Assembly: GCF_018555455.1 (NCBI RefSeq)
Contig: NZ_JAFEJU010000003.1
Location: forward strand, 1-64,000
Length of the DNA stretch: 64,000 nucleotides
Direction: 5' to 3'
Source: Bifidobacterium colobi
GTDB taxonomy: Bacteria > Actinomycetota > Actinomycetes > Actinomycetales > Bifidobacteriaceae
The notes beneath the pieces were generated by a model. It saw only the letters and a list, made by a program, of their open reading frames with translations. It made no database searches and was not told where the DNA came from. Numbering within the stretch: the first letter of the stretch is position 1; each line of letters begins with the position of its first letter. Positions 42,466 through 51,844 of this stretch are shown in pieces. Both the position numbers and the translations under genes were made by a program.

Positions 42466-43752
42466 ATGAGGACTCGATGTGCACGACTGATGCGATTCGC
42501 CGCTGCCTCAATCAGTGCGATGATGCTGTTTGCCGCTGCGGCCTGCGGCTCGCAGACCTCTTCCGAACAGCCGGCCCAAACAAACCCCGGCACCACTTCC
42601 CAGCAGAAGGCGACAGGCCCTATCACCGTGGTGTCGTCAATCAACCAATGGGGCTCGCTCGCCGCCGAATTGGGCGGCGACGATGTGAAGGTCACATCCA
42701 TTGTGAATACGACTAATGTGGACGCCCATGATTTCGAGCCGAAAACCTCCGATATCGCCAAACTGTCCAAAGCGCAGATCGTGATCGCCAATGGCGCGGG
42801 ATATGATTCCTGGGCCACGAAGGCTCTCGGCAAATCATCGTCTCTGGTGTCCGCCGCTTCCGTGGTCGGCGCGATGGAAGGCGATAATCCGCACCTGTGG
42901 TTCTCCAAGGATGCCCGCTCCGGTATGGCCGAGGCCATCACCGACGCCTACATCAAGGCATTGCCCAGTAAGAAGAAGGATTTCCAGCAGCGTCTCAAAA
43001 CCTGGCAGCAGGGCGAGAAATCTTTGGAGAAGTGGACCGGAGACTTCACCAAGAATCATAGCAAGCTTACTTATGCGGCCACCGAGCCCGTGGCCTACTA
43101 TCTGATGGCCGATCTCGGTTTCGATGACGCCACTCCCAAGGGTTATGCGCAGTCCGTGGCATCGGAGGGCGAATCCGCGCCGGCCGATCTGCAATCGTTC
43201 CAGCAGCTGATTGAAAAGCGCAGCATCGACGTGCTGATCAACAACACCCAGGAAGCCAGCGATGCGACCAATATGATCACCGGCACCGCCGGCCGTTCCG
43301 ATGTTCCGGTGGTGGACGTTTCGGAGCAGATGCCCGAGAAGGCTGAAAGCCTGAACGCATGGATCAACCAGCTGGTCAATACGATCATCGATGCGGTGGA
43401 CCCCTCATACGGATGTGAGGCAAACGAGGATTCCGAATCCGCCGATGGCACTGACGAGGCTAATGGCGCCGATGACACCGCCGACGCAGACGGCAACGGC
43501 AGCGCTGACGGCACACAGAACACCGAGAACGGCGATGCCGATACCGGCGCATCAGGCACCGATGCCACCGAGCAACAGGACGGTTCGGATACCGCAACCA
43601 CACAATCCGACAAGGACAGCACCCCGAACTTCATCCGTGAATGCAAGGCATCCAAATCCAGCTCACAGCAGTCGGATACGTCTTCGAATGACTCGGACTC
43701 TTCCGATTCGAGCCAGGAGCCCGACACCAAGCAACCCGATCCGGGCAAGTGA
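42466..43752 (+). CDS. Metal (probably zinc) ABC transporter substrate-binding lipoprotein
   Basis: 428 residues. A signal peptide ends in LFAAAAC, giving lipidated Cys27. The cluster A-1 metal-binding fold follows: VSSINQWGSLAAELGGDDVKVTSIV, the first His ligand at 88 (VDAHDFEP), the second at 143 (NPHLWF), and Glu residues at 207 and 263 where other ligands are expected. After the fold, residues 318-428 form an Asp/Ser/Thr/Gly-rich, very acidic tail with no hydrophobic core, unusual for this family; it might hold cations or span the cell wall. It heads an operon with an ATPase and a permease. A GAAGAAGG precedes the start. Confidence 0.9.
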   Translation: MRTRCARLMRFAAASISAMMLFAAAACGSQTSSEQPAQTNPGTTSQQKATGPITVVSSINQWGSLAAELGGDDVKVTSIVNTTNVDAHDFEPKTSDIAKLSKAQIVIANGAGYDSWATKALGKSSSLVSAASVVGAMEGDNPHLWFSKDARSGMAEAITDAYIKALPSKKKDFQQRLKTWQQGEKSLEKWTGDFTKNHSKLTYAATEPVAYYLMADLGFDDATPKGYAQSVASEGESAPADLQSFQQLIEKRSIDVLINNTQEASDATNMITGTAGRSDVPVVDVSEQMPEKAESLNAWINQLVNTIIDAVDPSYGCEANEDSESADGTDEANGADDTADADGNGSADGTQNTENGDADTGASGTDATEQQDGSDTATTQSDKDSTPNFIRECKASKSSSQQSDTSSNDSDSSDSSQEPDTKQPDPGK

Positions 43753-43794
43753 TTGCGTCGCAGGTTACAGCACAGATTACAGCGCACTCATTAT

Positions 43795-43809
43795 TGAGAA
43801 CGATTGTCA
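43795..43809. promoter_or_regulatory. Zur/Fur-like box between the binding protein and ATPase genes
   Basis: TGAGAACGATTGTCA fits the pattern TGANAANNNTTNTCA of Fur-superfamily operators. It lies 26 nt upstream of the ATPase start, inside the 82-bp gap after the binding-protein gene. This suggests a second, metal-responsive promoter for the ATPase and permease. Confidence 0.5.
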
Positions 43810-43834
43810 GCATCATTTGCCACAATCGTGCGGT

Positions 43835-44704
43835 ATGAGCATGAATTCCGAGTGCATCGTCTTTCAGGATGCGGCCGTCAAACGCGGCGACCACGTTATC
43901 TGGCAACATGGCACCTTTAGCATTCCCTATGGGTCGGTTACCGCCATCGTGGGCACCAACGGCGCCGGCAAGACCACGATGATGAAAGCCGAATTGGGTT
44001 TGCTGCCCCTAGCGGCAGGCTCATTGCATGTGCTCGGCAAACCAGCCGGCGAAGCGAACCATCGTATCGGTTACGTACCGCAAAGCTACGTGGCGAACGT
44101 GGATTCCAATCTCACCGCCGAGCAATCAGTGTTGCTAGGGCTGACCGGAACACGGTTCGGCATCCATCCAGTGACCCGTGCGCAGCGCGCCAAAGTAAGG
44201 GAAGCGATGGAGTTCATCGGCATCGCGGACAAAGCCAAGTATCGCCTTTCCGAACTTTCCGGCGGCCTGCGCCAACGTGTGGCCATCGCCCAGGCACTGG
44301 TCTGCGACCCCAAGCTCCTTATGCTCGACGAGCCATTGGCGAATCTTGACCTGGCCAGCCAGCGCGCCACCGTACACGTACTCGCCCGGCTGAACAAGGA
44401 ATTGGGCATGACCATTCAGGTGGTGGCCCATGACCTCAACATGCTGCTGCCAATCCTGACCGGTGCCGTGTATCTGTTGGACGGCCACCCACACTATGCG
44501 GATATGGGCAAGGTGCTTGATTCCGATTTGCTCACGCACCTTTACGGCACTCAGGTGCAGGTGGTCACCACGCCGCAGGGCGATATGTTCGTGACCCCCA
44601 CCCCCGACGAGCCCGAGAATCAGCCGCTTGATATGCATTCCGCCAAGGAAGTGGCCGAACTGCATCATCATACGCATGGCACTGGCAATGCTCATACCCG
44701 CTAG
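43835..44704 (+). CDS. Metal ABC transporter ATP-binding protein
   Basis: 289 residues. Walker A is VGTNGAGKTTMMKAELGLL near residue 45, the ABC signature LSGGLRQRVAIAQAL near 145, and Walker B LLMLDEPLANLDLA near 165. It belongs to the ZnuC/MntB type of ATPases. The C-terminal end is His-rich (AELHHHTHGTGNAH), as found in zinc transport components. The frame is open far upstream through the binding-protein gene, so the start is a choice: ATG at 43835 (MSMNSECIVFQDAAV) fits the family. It has no strong ribosome site. The permease starts 20 nt later. Confidence 0.93.
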   Translation: MSMNSECIVFQDAAVKRGDHVIWQHGTFSIPYGSVTAIVGTNGAGKTTMMKAELGLLPLAAGSLHVLGKPAGEANHRIGYVPQSYVANVDSNLTAEQSVLLGLTGTRFGIHPVTRAQRAKVREAMEFIGIADKAKYRLSELSGGLRQRVAIAQALVCDPKLLMLDEPLANLDLASQRATVHVLARLNKELGMTIQVVAHDLNMLLPILTGAVYLLDGHPHYADMGKVLDSDLLTHLYGTQVQVVTTPQGDMFVTPTPDEPENQPLDMHSAKEVAELHHHTHGTGNAHTR

Positions 44705-44723
44705 AACTGGAAAGAACAGTCAT

Positions 44724-45560
44724 ATGAATGCCATTGATTTTTCGTTTGACCCGGAATGGATGAGCACGCTCAGCGCGCCGTTCATGATGAACGCTTTCGT
44801 GGCTGGCTTGTGCATCGCGCTGGCCGCCGGTGTCATGGGCTATTTCACCATCGCCCGCCGCTCAACGTTCGCCGCACATGCGCTGGCTCACATCGGACTG
44901 CCTGGTGCCACCGGCGCCGTACTGCTTGGCTTGCCGGTTTCGCTCGGCATGGGTGTGTTTGCCCTCGGTGGCGCGTTGGTAATCGGCGCGCTCGGCAAAC
45001 GCGTATCCGAACGAGAAATCGCCACCGGTACCGTGCTGGCTTTCGCCACTGGCCTTGGTTTGTTCTTCGCTAGACTCTCCAGCTCCGCTTCGCAACAAAT
45101 GCAATCCATCTTGTTTGGATCGATTCTGACGATTACCGATGGGCAAATCATCGGTTTCGCCATCTTCGATGCACTGCTGCTGATCCTGCTCGCCATCATC
45201 TACCGTCCGTTGCTGTTCAGCTCATTGGACGAGCAAGTAGCTCAAGCCAAAGGCGTGCCCATCGGACTGATGAACGTGGCCTTCATGGCCATCATGGCCG
45301 GCGTCATCACCATCGCCGTCCCCGCCGTCGGCACATTGCTGATTTTCGCATTGGTCATCACCCCCGCGGCCGCAGCCAATATTCTGGCAGGCTCTCCGCT
45401 GAAAGCCATGATCATTGCCAGTGCACTGTGCCTGATCTCCATCTGGGCCGGCCTTGTGCTCTCGGCAATGTTCCCCGCTCCCCCAAGCTTTATCATCGTG
45501 ACGATCTCCACGCTGTTCTGGGCTATTGCCAAAGGTGTTGAAGCGCTGAAGTCACGCTGA
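44724..45560 (+). CDS. Metal ABC transporter permease (ZnuB/MntC family)
   Basis: 278 residues with about eight membrane helices and the ABC-3 family pattern: MMNAFVAGLCIALAAGVMGYFTIARRSTFAAHALAHIGLPGA at the N-terminus, the coupling segment around FGSILTI, and a late TLLIFALVITPAAAANILA. It completes the importer with the two preceding genes. The ATG at 44724 has GGAAAG about 9 nt upstream and was chosen over a frame extension that overlaps the ATPase gene. Its stop abuts the stop of ispF (45560/45561), with no spacer or terminator between the converging genes. Confidence 0.94.
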   Translation: MNAIDFSFDPEWMSTLSAPFMMNAFVAGLCIALAAGVMGYFTIARRSTFAAHALAHIGLPGATGAVLLGLPVSLGMGVFALGGALVIGALGKRVSEREIATGTVLAFATGLGLFFARLSSSASQQMQSILFGSILTITDGQIIGFAIFDALLLILLAIIYRPLLFSSLDEQVAQAKGVPIGLMNVAFMAIMAGVITIAVPAVGTLLIFALVITPAAAANILAGSPLKAMIIASALCLISIWAGLVLSAMFPAPPSFIIVTISTLFWAIAKGVEALKSR

Positions 45561-46091
45561 TCAGCGCACTGCGACCAGGGCATTGGCGATGGCGGCAATG
45601 CCCTCACCCCGGCCGGTAAATCCCATATGATCGGTGGTGGTCGCCGTCACGGAGACGCGACAGCCTACAGCTTCGGAGAGTGCCTGTTCGGCTTCCGCAC
45701 GGCGTGTGCCGATCTTCGGACGATTGCCGATGATGACCACTGATGCCGAAGAAGGCTCATAGCCGTGTTCCCGCAGCACGGCCACGGTTTCGCGCAGCAT
45801 ATCACCACCGTGCATGCCGGCGCCATGAGCGGTGGCCCCCACGCCGAACAGCGATCCGATATCGCCCAGACCAGCGGCGGAGAGCAGCGCATCAATCAAA
45901 GCATGCGCGGCCACATCACCGTCGGAGTCGCCTTCAATGCCCTCATAGCGGGCGGCAGCGGCAGCATCGGCACCTTCGGGAACCGGCCAATGAAGACCGG
46001 CAACCCATAGAGGGCGACCGGTTCCCGCCACAGCGAACCGATGAGCATCGAACCCCTGTCCAATCAACAGACCTGATTGCGTCGTAGCCAT
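45561..46091 (-). CDS. ispF: 2-C-methyl-D-erythritol 2,4-cyclodiphosphate synthase
   Basis: 176 residues. It forms the cyclic diphosphate of the non-mevalonate isoprenoid pathway, supplying undecaprenyl carriers. The metal-binding GQGFDAHRF (Asp and His near residues 14-16), EGDSDGDVAAHALIDALLSAAGLGDIGSLF, and the C-terminal ATTTDHMGFTGRGEGIAAIANAL are all present. The 20-residue stretch WPVPEGADAAAAARYEGIEG is slightly longer than usual. The ATG at 46091 has GGGGGAG 3 nt upstream. carD is 126 nt upstream on the same strand, matching the carD-ispD-ispF order of mycobacteria but without ispD. Confidence 0.95.
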   Translation of the reverse strand: MATTQSGLLIGQGFDAHRFAVAGTGRPLWVAGLHWPVPEGADAAAAARYEGIEGDSDGDVAAHALIDALLSAAGLGDIGSLFGVGATAHGAGMHGGDMLRETVAVLREHGYEPSSASVVIIGNRPKIGTRRAEAEQALSEAVGCRVSVTATTTDHMGFTGRGEGIAAIANALVAVR

Positions 46092-46217
46092 ATCTCCCCC
46101 ATTACCGGCTGTGCACACGATTATTGCGTCATCCAACTCCGCACAATCACGCACAAAGCGAGAACGCGTCAATATGAAAATCCCGGCTCATCGTTGCGGA
46201 TGGCCGGGAATCATCGA

Positions 46218-46811
46218 TCACTTCTTCTTGGACTTCTTTTCTGCAGCGACGCGAGCCAGCGTGTCGGCCGCAGCCTCTTCAGGCTCCTCGGTGTGATGCT
46301 TCTCATCACCAGGCTGAGCAGGCTCATAACCAAGGTTCACATCGAGCAGACGCTGAGCCTCAGGCTCGTCGATCTTCTCGCTCAACGCGATTTCGGAGGT
46401 AAGAATGGCACGCGCCTTGGTCAGCATGCGCTTCTCGCCGGCGGAAAGACCATGCTCGTCCACATCACGCTGCGCCAGATCACGCACAACCTCGGCAATC
46501 TTGTTCACATCACCGGTGGCGATCTTCTCCACGTTCAGCTTATAGCGACGAGACCAGTTCATCTCCTTCTCGATGATCGGGGTACGCAGAATCTCGAACA
46601 CCTTGGCCACCTCGGACGCCGACACGATATCGCGCACGCCGACCTTCTTGGCATTGTCCACCGGAACATTGATGACCAGACCATCTGAAGACAGGACAGA
46701 AAGCTGCAGGTATTCGCGCGTCACACCTTTGACCGTCCGCTCGGTGATGGCCTCCACCTTTGCTGCACCATGACGTGGATAGACGACCATATCGCCGACT
46801 TGATAAGACAT
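46218..46811 (-). CDS. carD: CarD-family RNA polymerase-binding transcription regulator
   Basis: 197 residues. The N-terminal Tudor-like RNA-polymerase-interacting domain (SYQVGDMVVYPRHGAAKVEAI...YLQLSV..DGLVINVPVDNAKKVGVRDI, 1-65) contacts the beta subunit. The helical C-terminal domain (FEILRTPIIEKEMNWSRRYKLNVEKIATGDVNKIAEVVRDLAQRD, 75-155) contains the Trp that wedges into promoter DNA and stabilises open complexes. The acidic then Lys-rich tail (EEPEEAAADTLARVAAEKKSKKK) is a lineage-specific extension. The ATG at 46811 has GGAGG 5 nt upstream. It diverges from glgB. Confidence 0.96.
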   Translation of the reverse strand: MSYQVGDMVVYPRHGAAKVEAITERTVKGVTREYLQLSVLSSDGLVINVPVDNAKKVGVRDIVSASEVAKVFEILRTPIIEKEMNWSRRYKLNVEKIATGDVNKIAEVVRDLAQRDVDEHGLSAGEKRMLTKARAILTSEIALSEKIDEPEAQRLLDVNLGYEPAQPGDEKHHTEEPEEAAADTLARVAAEKKSKKK

Positions 46812-46882
46812 GTATCCTCCGAGAACTGACGGTTCACACACAAAAACTCGAATAATTGTGCCACCAAGTATGGACTGATGAT

Positions 46883-46899
46883 ATTGAGAACGCTCACAT
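46883..46899. promoter_or_regulatory. LacI-family operator candidate upstream of glgB
   Basis: ATTGAGAACGCTCACAT contains a 16-mer matching 13 of 16 bases of ATGTGAGCGCTCACAT, with a strong right half-site ACGCTCACAT. It lies 91 nt before the glgB start and 72 nt before carD. It resembles the pyk-upstream palindrome. Confidence 0.5.
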
Positions 46900-46989
46900 T
46901 CATCAACACCTCAGAAAAAAGCCAAAAATTCGATATATTTACCGCGTTAATACGGCGTTTTCAACTCGCACGCACGTAGACTTTTGCGC

Positions 46990-49242
46990 ATGGATACTGA
47001 AAAGAAGATCAAAGAAGATACCATCACCGTGCCTGTTGCTCAGGGCGATCTCGACGCTGTGAGCAACGCCGAATTCTACAACCCCCACGAGGTTCTCGGC
47101 GGCCATCTTGGCATCGGCAAGCATGCCGACACCGTGACCATTCGTGTCCTGCGCCCGCTCGCCAAAGCGGTCACCATCATCACCCAGGATGGCGAATACC
47201 CGATGCGTCATGAATACAACGGCGTATTCGTCACCACCGTGCCGGCTGCCGGTGACGCCAAGAATCCCGCAGTGCCCGACTACCGTGTGCGCACCGAATG
47301 GGAAAGCGGCGAAGTCGTTGTGGAAGACGATCCGTACCGTTACCTGCCCACGCTCGGCGACATGGACACCTACCTGTTCGGCGAAGGCCGTCACGAGAAG
47401 CTCTGGGAAGCGCTGGGCGCACATGTGCTGCGTTACGACGATCCGATGGGCTCCGCCAACGGCACCCCCGGCGAGCAGCTGGTCGGCACCGCCTTCTCCG
47501 TCTGGGCTCCGAACGCCCATGCCGTGCGCGTTGTCGGCGATTTCAACGGATGGGACGGCCGTCGTACCGCCATGCGCGAACTCGGCTCCTCCGGCGTCTG
47601 GGAGATCTTCATTCCGGGCGTTGAAGCCGGCGAGCATTACAAGTTCCATATTCTCAACGCCAACTACCAGTGGGAGATGAAGGCCGATCCGATGGAGCGT
47701 CAGCACGAGGTGCCGCCGAACACGGCATCCATCGTGACCGACTCGCATTACGAATGGCAGGATGACGCATGGATGGCCCATCGCCGTGCCACCAATCCGA
47801 CCGACGGCCCAGTGTCCATCTACGAGGTGCATGCCGGCAGCTGGAAGCAGGGCTTGACCTACCGTGATTTGGCCAAGCAGCTGGTCGACTACGTCAAGCA
47901 AGAGGGCTACACGCACGTGGAGTTCATGCCGCTGGCCCAGCACCCGTTCTCCGGTTCCTGGGGCTATCAGGTCACCGGCTACTATGCAGTCGACTCCCGT
48001 CTCGGCTCCCCCGATGATTTCCGTTACCTGGTTGATCAGTTCCATCAGGCCGGCATCGGCGTGATCATGGACTGGGTGCCCGCCCACTTCCCGAAGGACG
48101 CATTCGCTCTGGGACGCTTCGACGGCACCCCGCTGTATGAGGATCCCGATCCGCTGCGCGGCGAACACCCGGACTGGGGCACCTATGTGTTCAACTTCGG
48201 CCGCCGTGAAGTGCGCAACTTCCTTGTGGCCAACGCACTGTTCTGGCTCGAGGACCTGCACATCGACGCCCTGCGCGTGGATGCCGTCAGCTCGATGCTC
48301 TACCTCGACTACAGCCGCGAACCCGGCCAGTGGAGGCCGAACATCTATGGTGGTCGCGAGAACCTGGAGGCCATCGACTTCCTCAAGGAAGCCACGGCAA
48401 CCGCATACAAGAACAACCCCGGCATCATGATGATCGCCGAGGAGTCCACCGCATGGCCGGGCATCACCGCGCCGACCAGCGCCGGCGGCATTGGCTTCGG
48501 CTTGAAGTGGAACATGGGTTGGATGCACGACACCCTTGAGTACCTGCATGAGGAGCCCATTAACCGCAAGTGGCACCACAATGAGATTACGTTCTCCATG
48601 GTGTACGCCTACTCCGAGCATTACGTGCTGCCCATCAGCCATGACGAAGTGGTGTACGGCAAGGGATCCGTCTACGGCAAGATGCCGGGCGACGGCTGGC
48701 AGAAGCTGGCTGGCGTGCGCTCCTTGTTCGCCTACCAGTGGGCTCATCCGGGCAAGAAGCTCTCCTTCATGGGCAACGAACTGGCACAGTGGGGTGAGTG
48801 GGATCACGACGCCTCCATTGACTGGGATAGCTTGAACTGGAAGGAGCACCGCCAGATTCAGAAGTTCGTGGCCGACCTTAACGCGTTCTACAAGGCCAAT
48901 CCTGCCCTGTGGAGCCAGGACTTCGACCCTGCCGGCTTCCAGTGGCTCACCAGCGACGATGCCGATCACAACACGCTGAGCTTCTTGAGAATCGGTTCCA
49001 AGGGTGAGACCTTGGCCGTCGTGGTCAACTTCTCCGGTGAAGCATGGTCCGACTATCAGGTGGCGCTACCGACCGGCGGCAAGTGGACCGAGGTGTTCAC
49101 CAGCGATGACGCCCAGTACGGCGGCTCCGACATTCACAACGGCACCTTCGAAGCCGAGGAAGGCGAATACCATTCGCGTCCGTTCTCGGCAAAGATCACC
49201 GTTCCGGCTCTCGGAGTTGTATTCTTGAAGCCAGAAGACTGA
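46990..49242 (+). CDS. glgB: 1,4-alpha-glucan branching enzyme
   Basis: 750 residues. It introduces alpha-1,6 branches into glycogen. An N-terminal GlgB-specific domain (1-125) and CBM48 ([22 protein letters not shown]) precede the GH13 barrel: [53 protein letters not shown] with the nucleophile Asp, [11 protein letters not shown] with the acid Glu, and [16 protein letters not shown]-terminal beta-sandwich ends the protein. The ATG at 46990 was preferred over an in-frame TTG at 46984; no clear Shine-Dalgarno precedes either. The following two-component genes start 32 nt after its stop and may be co-transcribed. Confidence 0.96.
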   Translation: MDTEKKIKEDTITVPVAQGDLDAVSNAEFYNPHEVLGGHLGIGKHADTVTIRVLRPLAKAVTIITQDGEYPMRHEYNGVFVTTVPAAGDAKNPAVPDYRVRTEWESGEVVVEDDPYRYLPTLGDMDTYLFGEGRHEKLWEALGAHVLRYDDPMGSANGTPGEQLVGTAFSVWAPNAHAVRVVGDFNGWDGRRTAMRELGSSGVWEIFIPGVEAGEHYKFHILNANYQWEMKADPMERQHEVPPNTASIVTDSHYEWQDDAWMAHRRATNPTDGPVSIYEVHAGSWKQGLTYRDLAKQLVDYVKQEGYTHVEFMPLAQHPFSGSWGYQVTGYYAVDSRLGSPDDFRYLVDQFHQAGIGVIMDWVPAHFPKDAFALGRFDGTPLYEDPDPLRGEHPDWGTYVFNFGRREVRNFLVANALFWLEDLHIDALRVDAVSSMLYLDYSREPGQWRPNIYGGRENLEAIDFLKEATATAYKNNPGIMMIAEESTAWPGITAPTSAGGIGFGLKWNMGWMHDTLEYLHEEPINRKWHHNEITFSMVYAYSEHYVLPISHDEVVYGKGSVYGKMPGDGWQKLAGVRSLFAYQWAHPGKKLSFMGNELAQWGEWDHDASIDWDSLNWKEHRQIQKFVADLNAFYKANPALWSQDFDPAGFQWLTSDDADHNTLSFLRIGSKGETLAVVVNFSGEAWSDYQVALPTGGKWTEVFTSDDAQYGGSDIHNGTFEAEEGEYHSRPFSAKITVPALGVVFLKPED

Positions 49243-49274
49243 ACGAGTCAACCGGCTGAAAGGTAACTGTTTCT

Positions 49275-49997
49275 ATGCTCAATACCACAGCACGTCAGAA
49301 CACTGCGGCACGTACGGTGCTGGTGGTGGAGGACGAGCCTACGCTCGCCACCGCCATCGCCCAGCGTATTACCGCTGAAGGTTGGAATGCACGTGTGTGC
49401 GGTGACGGCGCTTCCGCCGTGCAAGCGGCTTCCCAGCTCAGGCCTGATCTGGTCATCATGGACATCATGCTGCCGGTGATGGATGGGCTGGAAGCCACCA
49501 AGCGTATCGTCGCCGAACGCCCTGTGCCTGTGCTTATTCTCACCGCTCGTGATGATGAGACGGATAAGGTAATCGGGCTTGGAGCAGGCGCGGATGACTA
49601 TATGACCAAGCCGTTCTCCATGCGTGAGCTGATTGCCCGCTGCAAGGCGCTGTTGCGCCGCGTGGAGCGGGCGAAGGTCATCGCCAAGAATTCCGAGAAC
49701 GAGAAGATTCTCGATTTCGGTTCCATGGTTATCGACCCCGCACAGCGCATCGTTACCGTCAACGGCGAGCAAGTGCATCTGACGCCCACGGAGTTCGATT
49801 TGCTGGCCACGTTGGCACGCCGTCCAAAGTCCGTGCTGACGCGTGAAAAGCTGCTCGAAGAGGTTTGGGACTGGGTGGATGCATCCGGCACCCGTACCGT
49901 GGACAGCCATGTCAAGGCGTTACGACACAAGCTTGGCGCGGATATGATTCGCACCGTACACGGTGTGGGTTACGCGTTCGAACCCCCGAGCGAGTGA
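49275..49997 (+). CDS. OmpR-family response regulator
   Basis: 240 residues. The receiver domain (about 14-130) has the acidic pair in VVEDEP, phospho-acceptor Asp63 (VIMDIMLPVMDG), Thr in LTARDD and Lys in YMTKPF. A winged-helix DNA-binding domain follows (about 140-237) with LTPTEFDLLATLARRPKSVLTREKLLEEVW and RTVDSHVKALRHKLG. The start ATG has AAAGG about 12 nt upstream, a loose ribosome site. It sits between glgB and its cognate kinase. The signal and the regulated genes cannot be deduced from sequence, but the location next to glgB invites a link to glycogen or envelope stress. Confidence 0.93.
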   Translation: MLNTTARQNTAARTVLVVEDEPTLATAIAQRITAEGWNARVCGDGASAVQAASQLRPDLVIMDIMLPVMDGLEATKRIVAERPVPVLILTARDDETDKVIGLGAGADDYMTKPFSMRELIARCKALLRRVERAKVIAKNSENEKILDFGSMVIDPAQRIVTVNGEQVHLTPTEFDLLATLARRPKSVLTREKLLEEVWDWVDASGTRTVDSHVKALRHKLGADMIRTVHGVGYAFEPPSE

Positions 49998-51067
49998 TGA
50001 GCAAACCCAAAACAACACGGAAATCCCGGCTTGGCGTGTTCGGCGTCAAGCCGGTTGATTTATTCTCCTCCCTGAAACTGGAACTCAGCGCACTGATTGT
50101 ATGTGCTACGGCCATCGCGTTCGCCATGTGCTGGTTCCTATTGAAATTCGGATGGTCCGGCTGGATTGCCATGCCGCAGACCCTTGTGGTGGCACTCAGC
50201 ATCACGTATTTCTTCTCGCGTGGCATTACAGCGCCATTGCGCCAGATGCGTGATGTTGCGGAGGCCATGGCTGATGGCGATTACACGGTTCGCGTCACCA
50301 TCGACCCATCTCGACATGATGAGGTGGGCCAGCTCGCCCGTTCATTCAATGAGATGGCGGAAGAGCTGGAACATGCCGATAGGATGCGGCTCGACATGGT
50401 TGCCAATGTGAGCCATGAACTACGCACCCCTGTTTCCGCTTTGCAGGCCATGGTCGAGAACATGGCCGATGGCGTCACCGAACCGACACAGGCCAATCTG
50501 GAGAGCATTCTGACGCAAACGCAACGGCTCTCCGATCTCATCGCATTCCTGCTTGATTTAAGCCGTATGGAAGCCGGAGCCGCCAGCCTCAATATCGAAC
50601 GCTTCAACGTGGCCGAATTCCTTGATGAAACCGTGGAACCGTTGGCCATCACCGATGGCGGCCATGCGCATGATATTCAGATGCAGGTGCCGGAAGACAT
50701 CATGATGGAAGGCGATCAAGATCGCTTGCGCCAGCTCTTCACCAATATCATCGCGAACGCATTGAAACACTCCCCTGACGGCACCACCGTGCTTATTGAA
50801 ACCCATGAGGATGCCAACAATGGCACCGTGGTGACCAATGTGGTGAATTTCGGTTCGCAGATTGCCGCAGCGGATCGCTCTGCCATTTTCCGTAGGTTCG
50901 TCAAAGGCAAATCCGGGCCGGGAACCGAATCCGGAGGTACCGGATTGGGATTGTCCATCGCTCGTTGGGCGGCTCAGCTGCATGGCGGCAACGTCAAAGT
51001 GGTTGACGATCAGCGCGGCGCTGATTTTGAGATCACACTGCCCAAATACCATATTTCAGAACGCTGA
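49997..51067 (+). CDS. Sensor histidine kinase paired with the OmpR-type regulator
   Basis: 356 residues. Two membrane helices (about 30-50 and 55-75) are separated by only a few residues, so there is almost no extracytoplasmic sensor loop. A HAMP domain (ITAPLRQMRDVAEAMADGDY...) follows, then HisKA with the phospho-accepting NVSHELRTPVSALQ near residue 140, and HATPase with NIIANALKHSPDG and GTGLGLSIARW. The tight loop suggests sensing inside the membrane. The ATG overlaps the stop of the regulator gene by one base (TGATG), indicating translational coupling. The 3' end overlaps the converging comF-like gene by 12 bp. Confidence 0.94.
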   Translation: MSKPKTTRKSRLGVFGVKPVDLFSSLKLELSALIVCATAIAFAMCWFLLKFGWSGWIAMPQTLVVALSITYFFSRGITAPLRQMRDVAEAMADGDYTVRVTIDPSRHDEVGQLARSFNEMAEELEHADRMRLDMVANVSHELRTPVSALQAMVENMADGVTEPTQANLESILTQTQRLSDLIAFLLDLSRMEAGAASLNIERFNVAEFLDETVEPLAITDGGHAHDIQMQVPEDIMMEGDQDRLRQLFTNIIANALKHSPDGTTVLIETHEDANNGTVVTNVVNFGSQIAAADRSAIFRRFVKGKSGPGTESGGTGLGLSIARWAAQLHGGNVKVVDDQRGADFEITLPKYHISER

Positions 51068-51844
51068 ATCCTCATCCACAATCACATCCGCAAGCGCCAG
51101 CGCGCCTACTACTCGGTATCCGGCTCTCCGGCATACCTGCGCGCACTGGCGCATCGTAGAACCGGTGGTGATGATGTCATCGACCAGAATGACCGCCGGA
51201 TGGTTGTCATAGTCGCGGCTTTCAGCGTATTGCGGAGCCAGACGTATGTTCCCGCCAATGCGGCTGGCTCGTTGTGCAGCCGATATCTGCTGCACCGAAC
51301 GGCCCGCCGAAGCCATGTTGCGCAGCATGGGAGCCATTGTGGCATCGATGCCCTGCTGACACAACGTATCGGCAACGGCTTGCGCCAAAGGCAGCGTATG
51401 CCAGCGTCCACGCTTGCGCATGGAACCTCGCGACGAAGGCAGCGGCACCACCAATACGGAGGCTGCCGTGTTGTTGCACATCTCACCGATAGGTGTCCGC
51501 ATGGTCAACGCAGTCATAATTGAGGCGAATGCAGCATCAAGTTCCACGTCGTCGTGATCCTTCCACGCCAATATCGCATGACGTACCGCCCCTTGGTATA
51601 TGGCTGAAGCCCATGCCGGCAACGGCTCAGCTCCCCGTACACCCCGCCCCGCCGTCAGATCACGAATCCGGCAATAGGAGAATCGGCTCATACATTCGGG
51701 GCATAGTACGGCATCTGGCATATCACAGCCAGCGCATCCGCGCGGGAACAGCACATCGCGCACTGCGTCCATTGCGCAACGCACACCGGTCAGCAACCCT
51801 CGGCTTTCCGTCATCGACACCGAGCTGCGCGAGAGGAAAGTCAT
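51056..51844 (-). CDS. ComF-family phosphoribosyltransferase-like protein
   Basis: 262 residues. A zinc-ribbon with Cys at 37, 40, 48 and 51 (CAGC...CPEC) precedes a phosphoribosyltransferase domain ending in the PRPP-binding motif VILVDDIITTGSTMRQC near 220-235. RSVQQISAAQRASRIGGNI near 185-205 is the family's second conserved block. In competent bacteria ComF proteins are needed for DNA uptake; in species without known competence their role is unclear, and the enzyme may serve purine salvage instead. The gene overlaps the upstream HAD gene by 4 bp (ATGA), so the two are coupled. Confidence 0.9.
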   Translation of the reverse strand: MTFLSRSSVSMTESRGLLTGVRCAMDAVRDVLFPRGCAGCDMPDAVLCPECMSRFSYCRIRDLTAGRGVRGAEPLPAWASAIYQGAVRHAILAWKDHDDVELDAAFASIMTALTMRTPIGEMCNNTAASVLVVPLPSSRGSMRKRGRWHTLPLAQAVADTLCQQGIDATMAPMLRNMASAGRSVQQISAAQRASRIGGNIRLAPQYAESRDYDNHPAVILVDDIITTGSTMRQCAQVCRRAGYRVVGALALADVIVDEDSAF

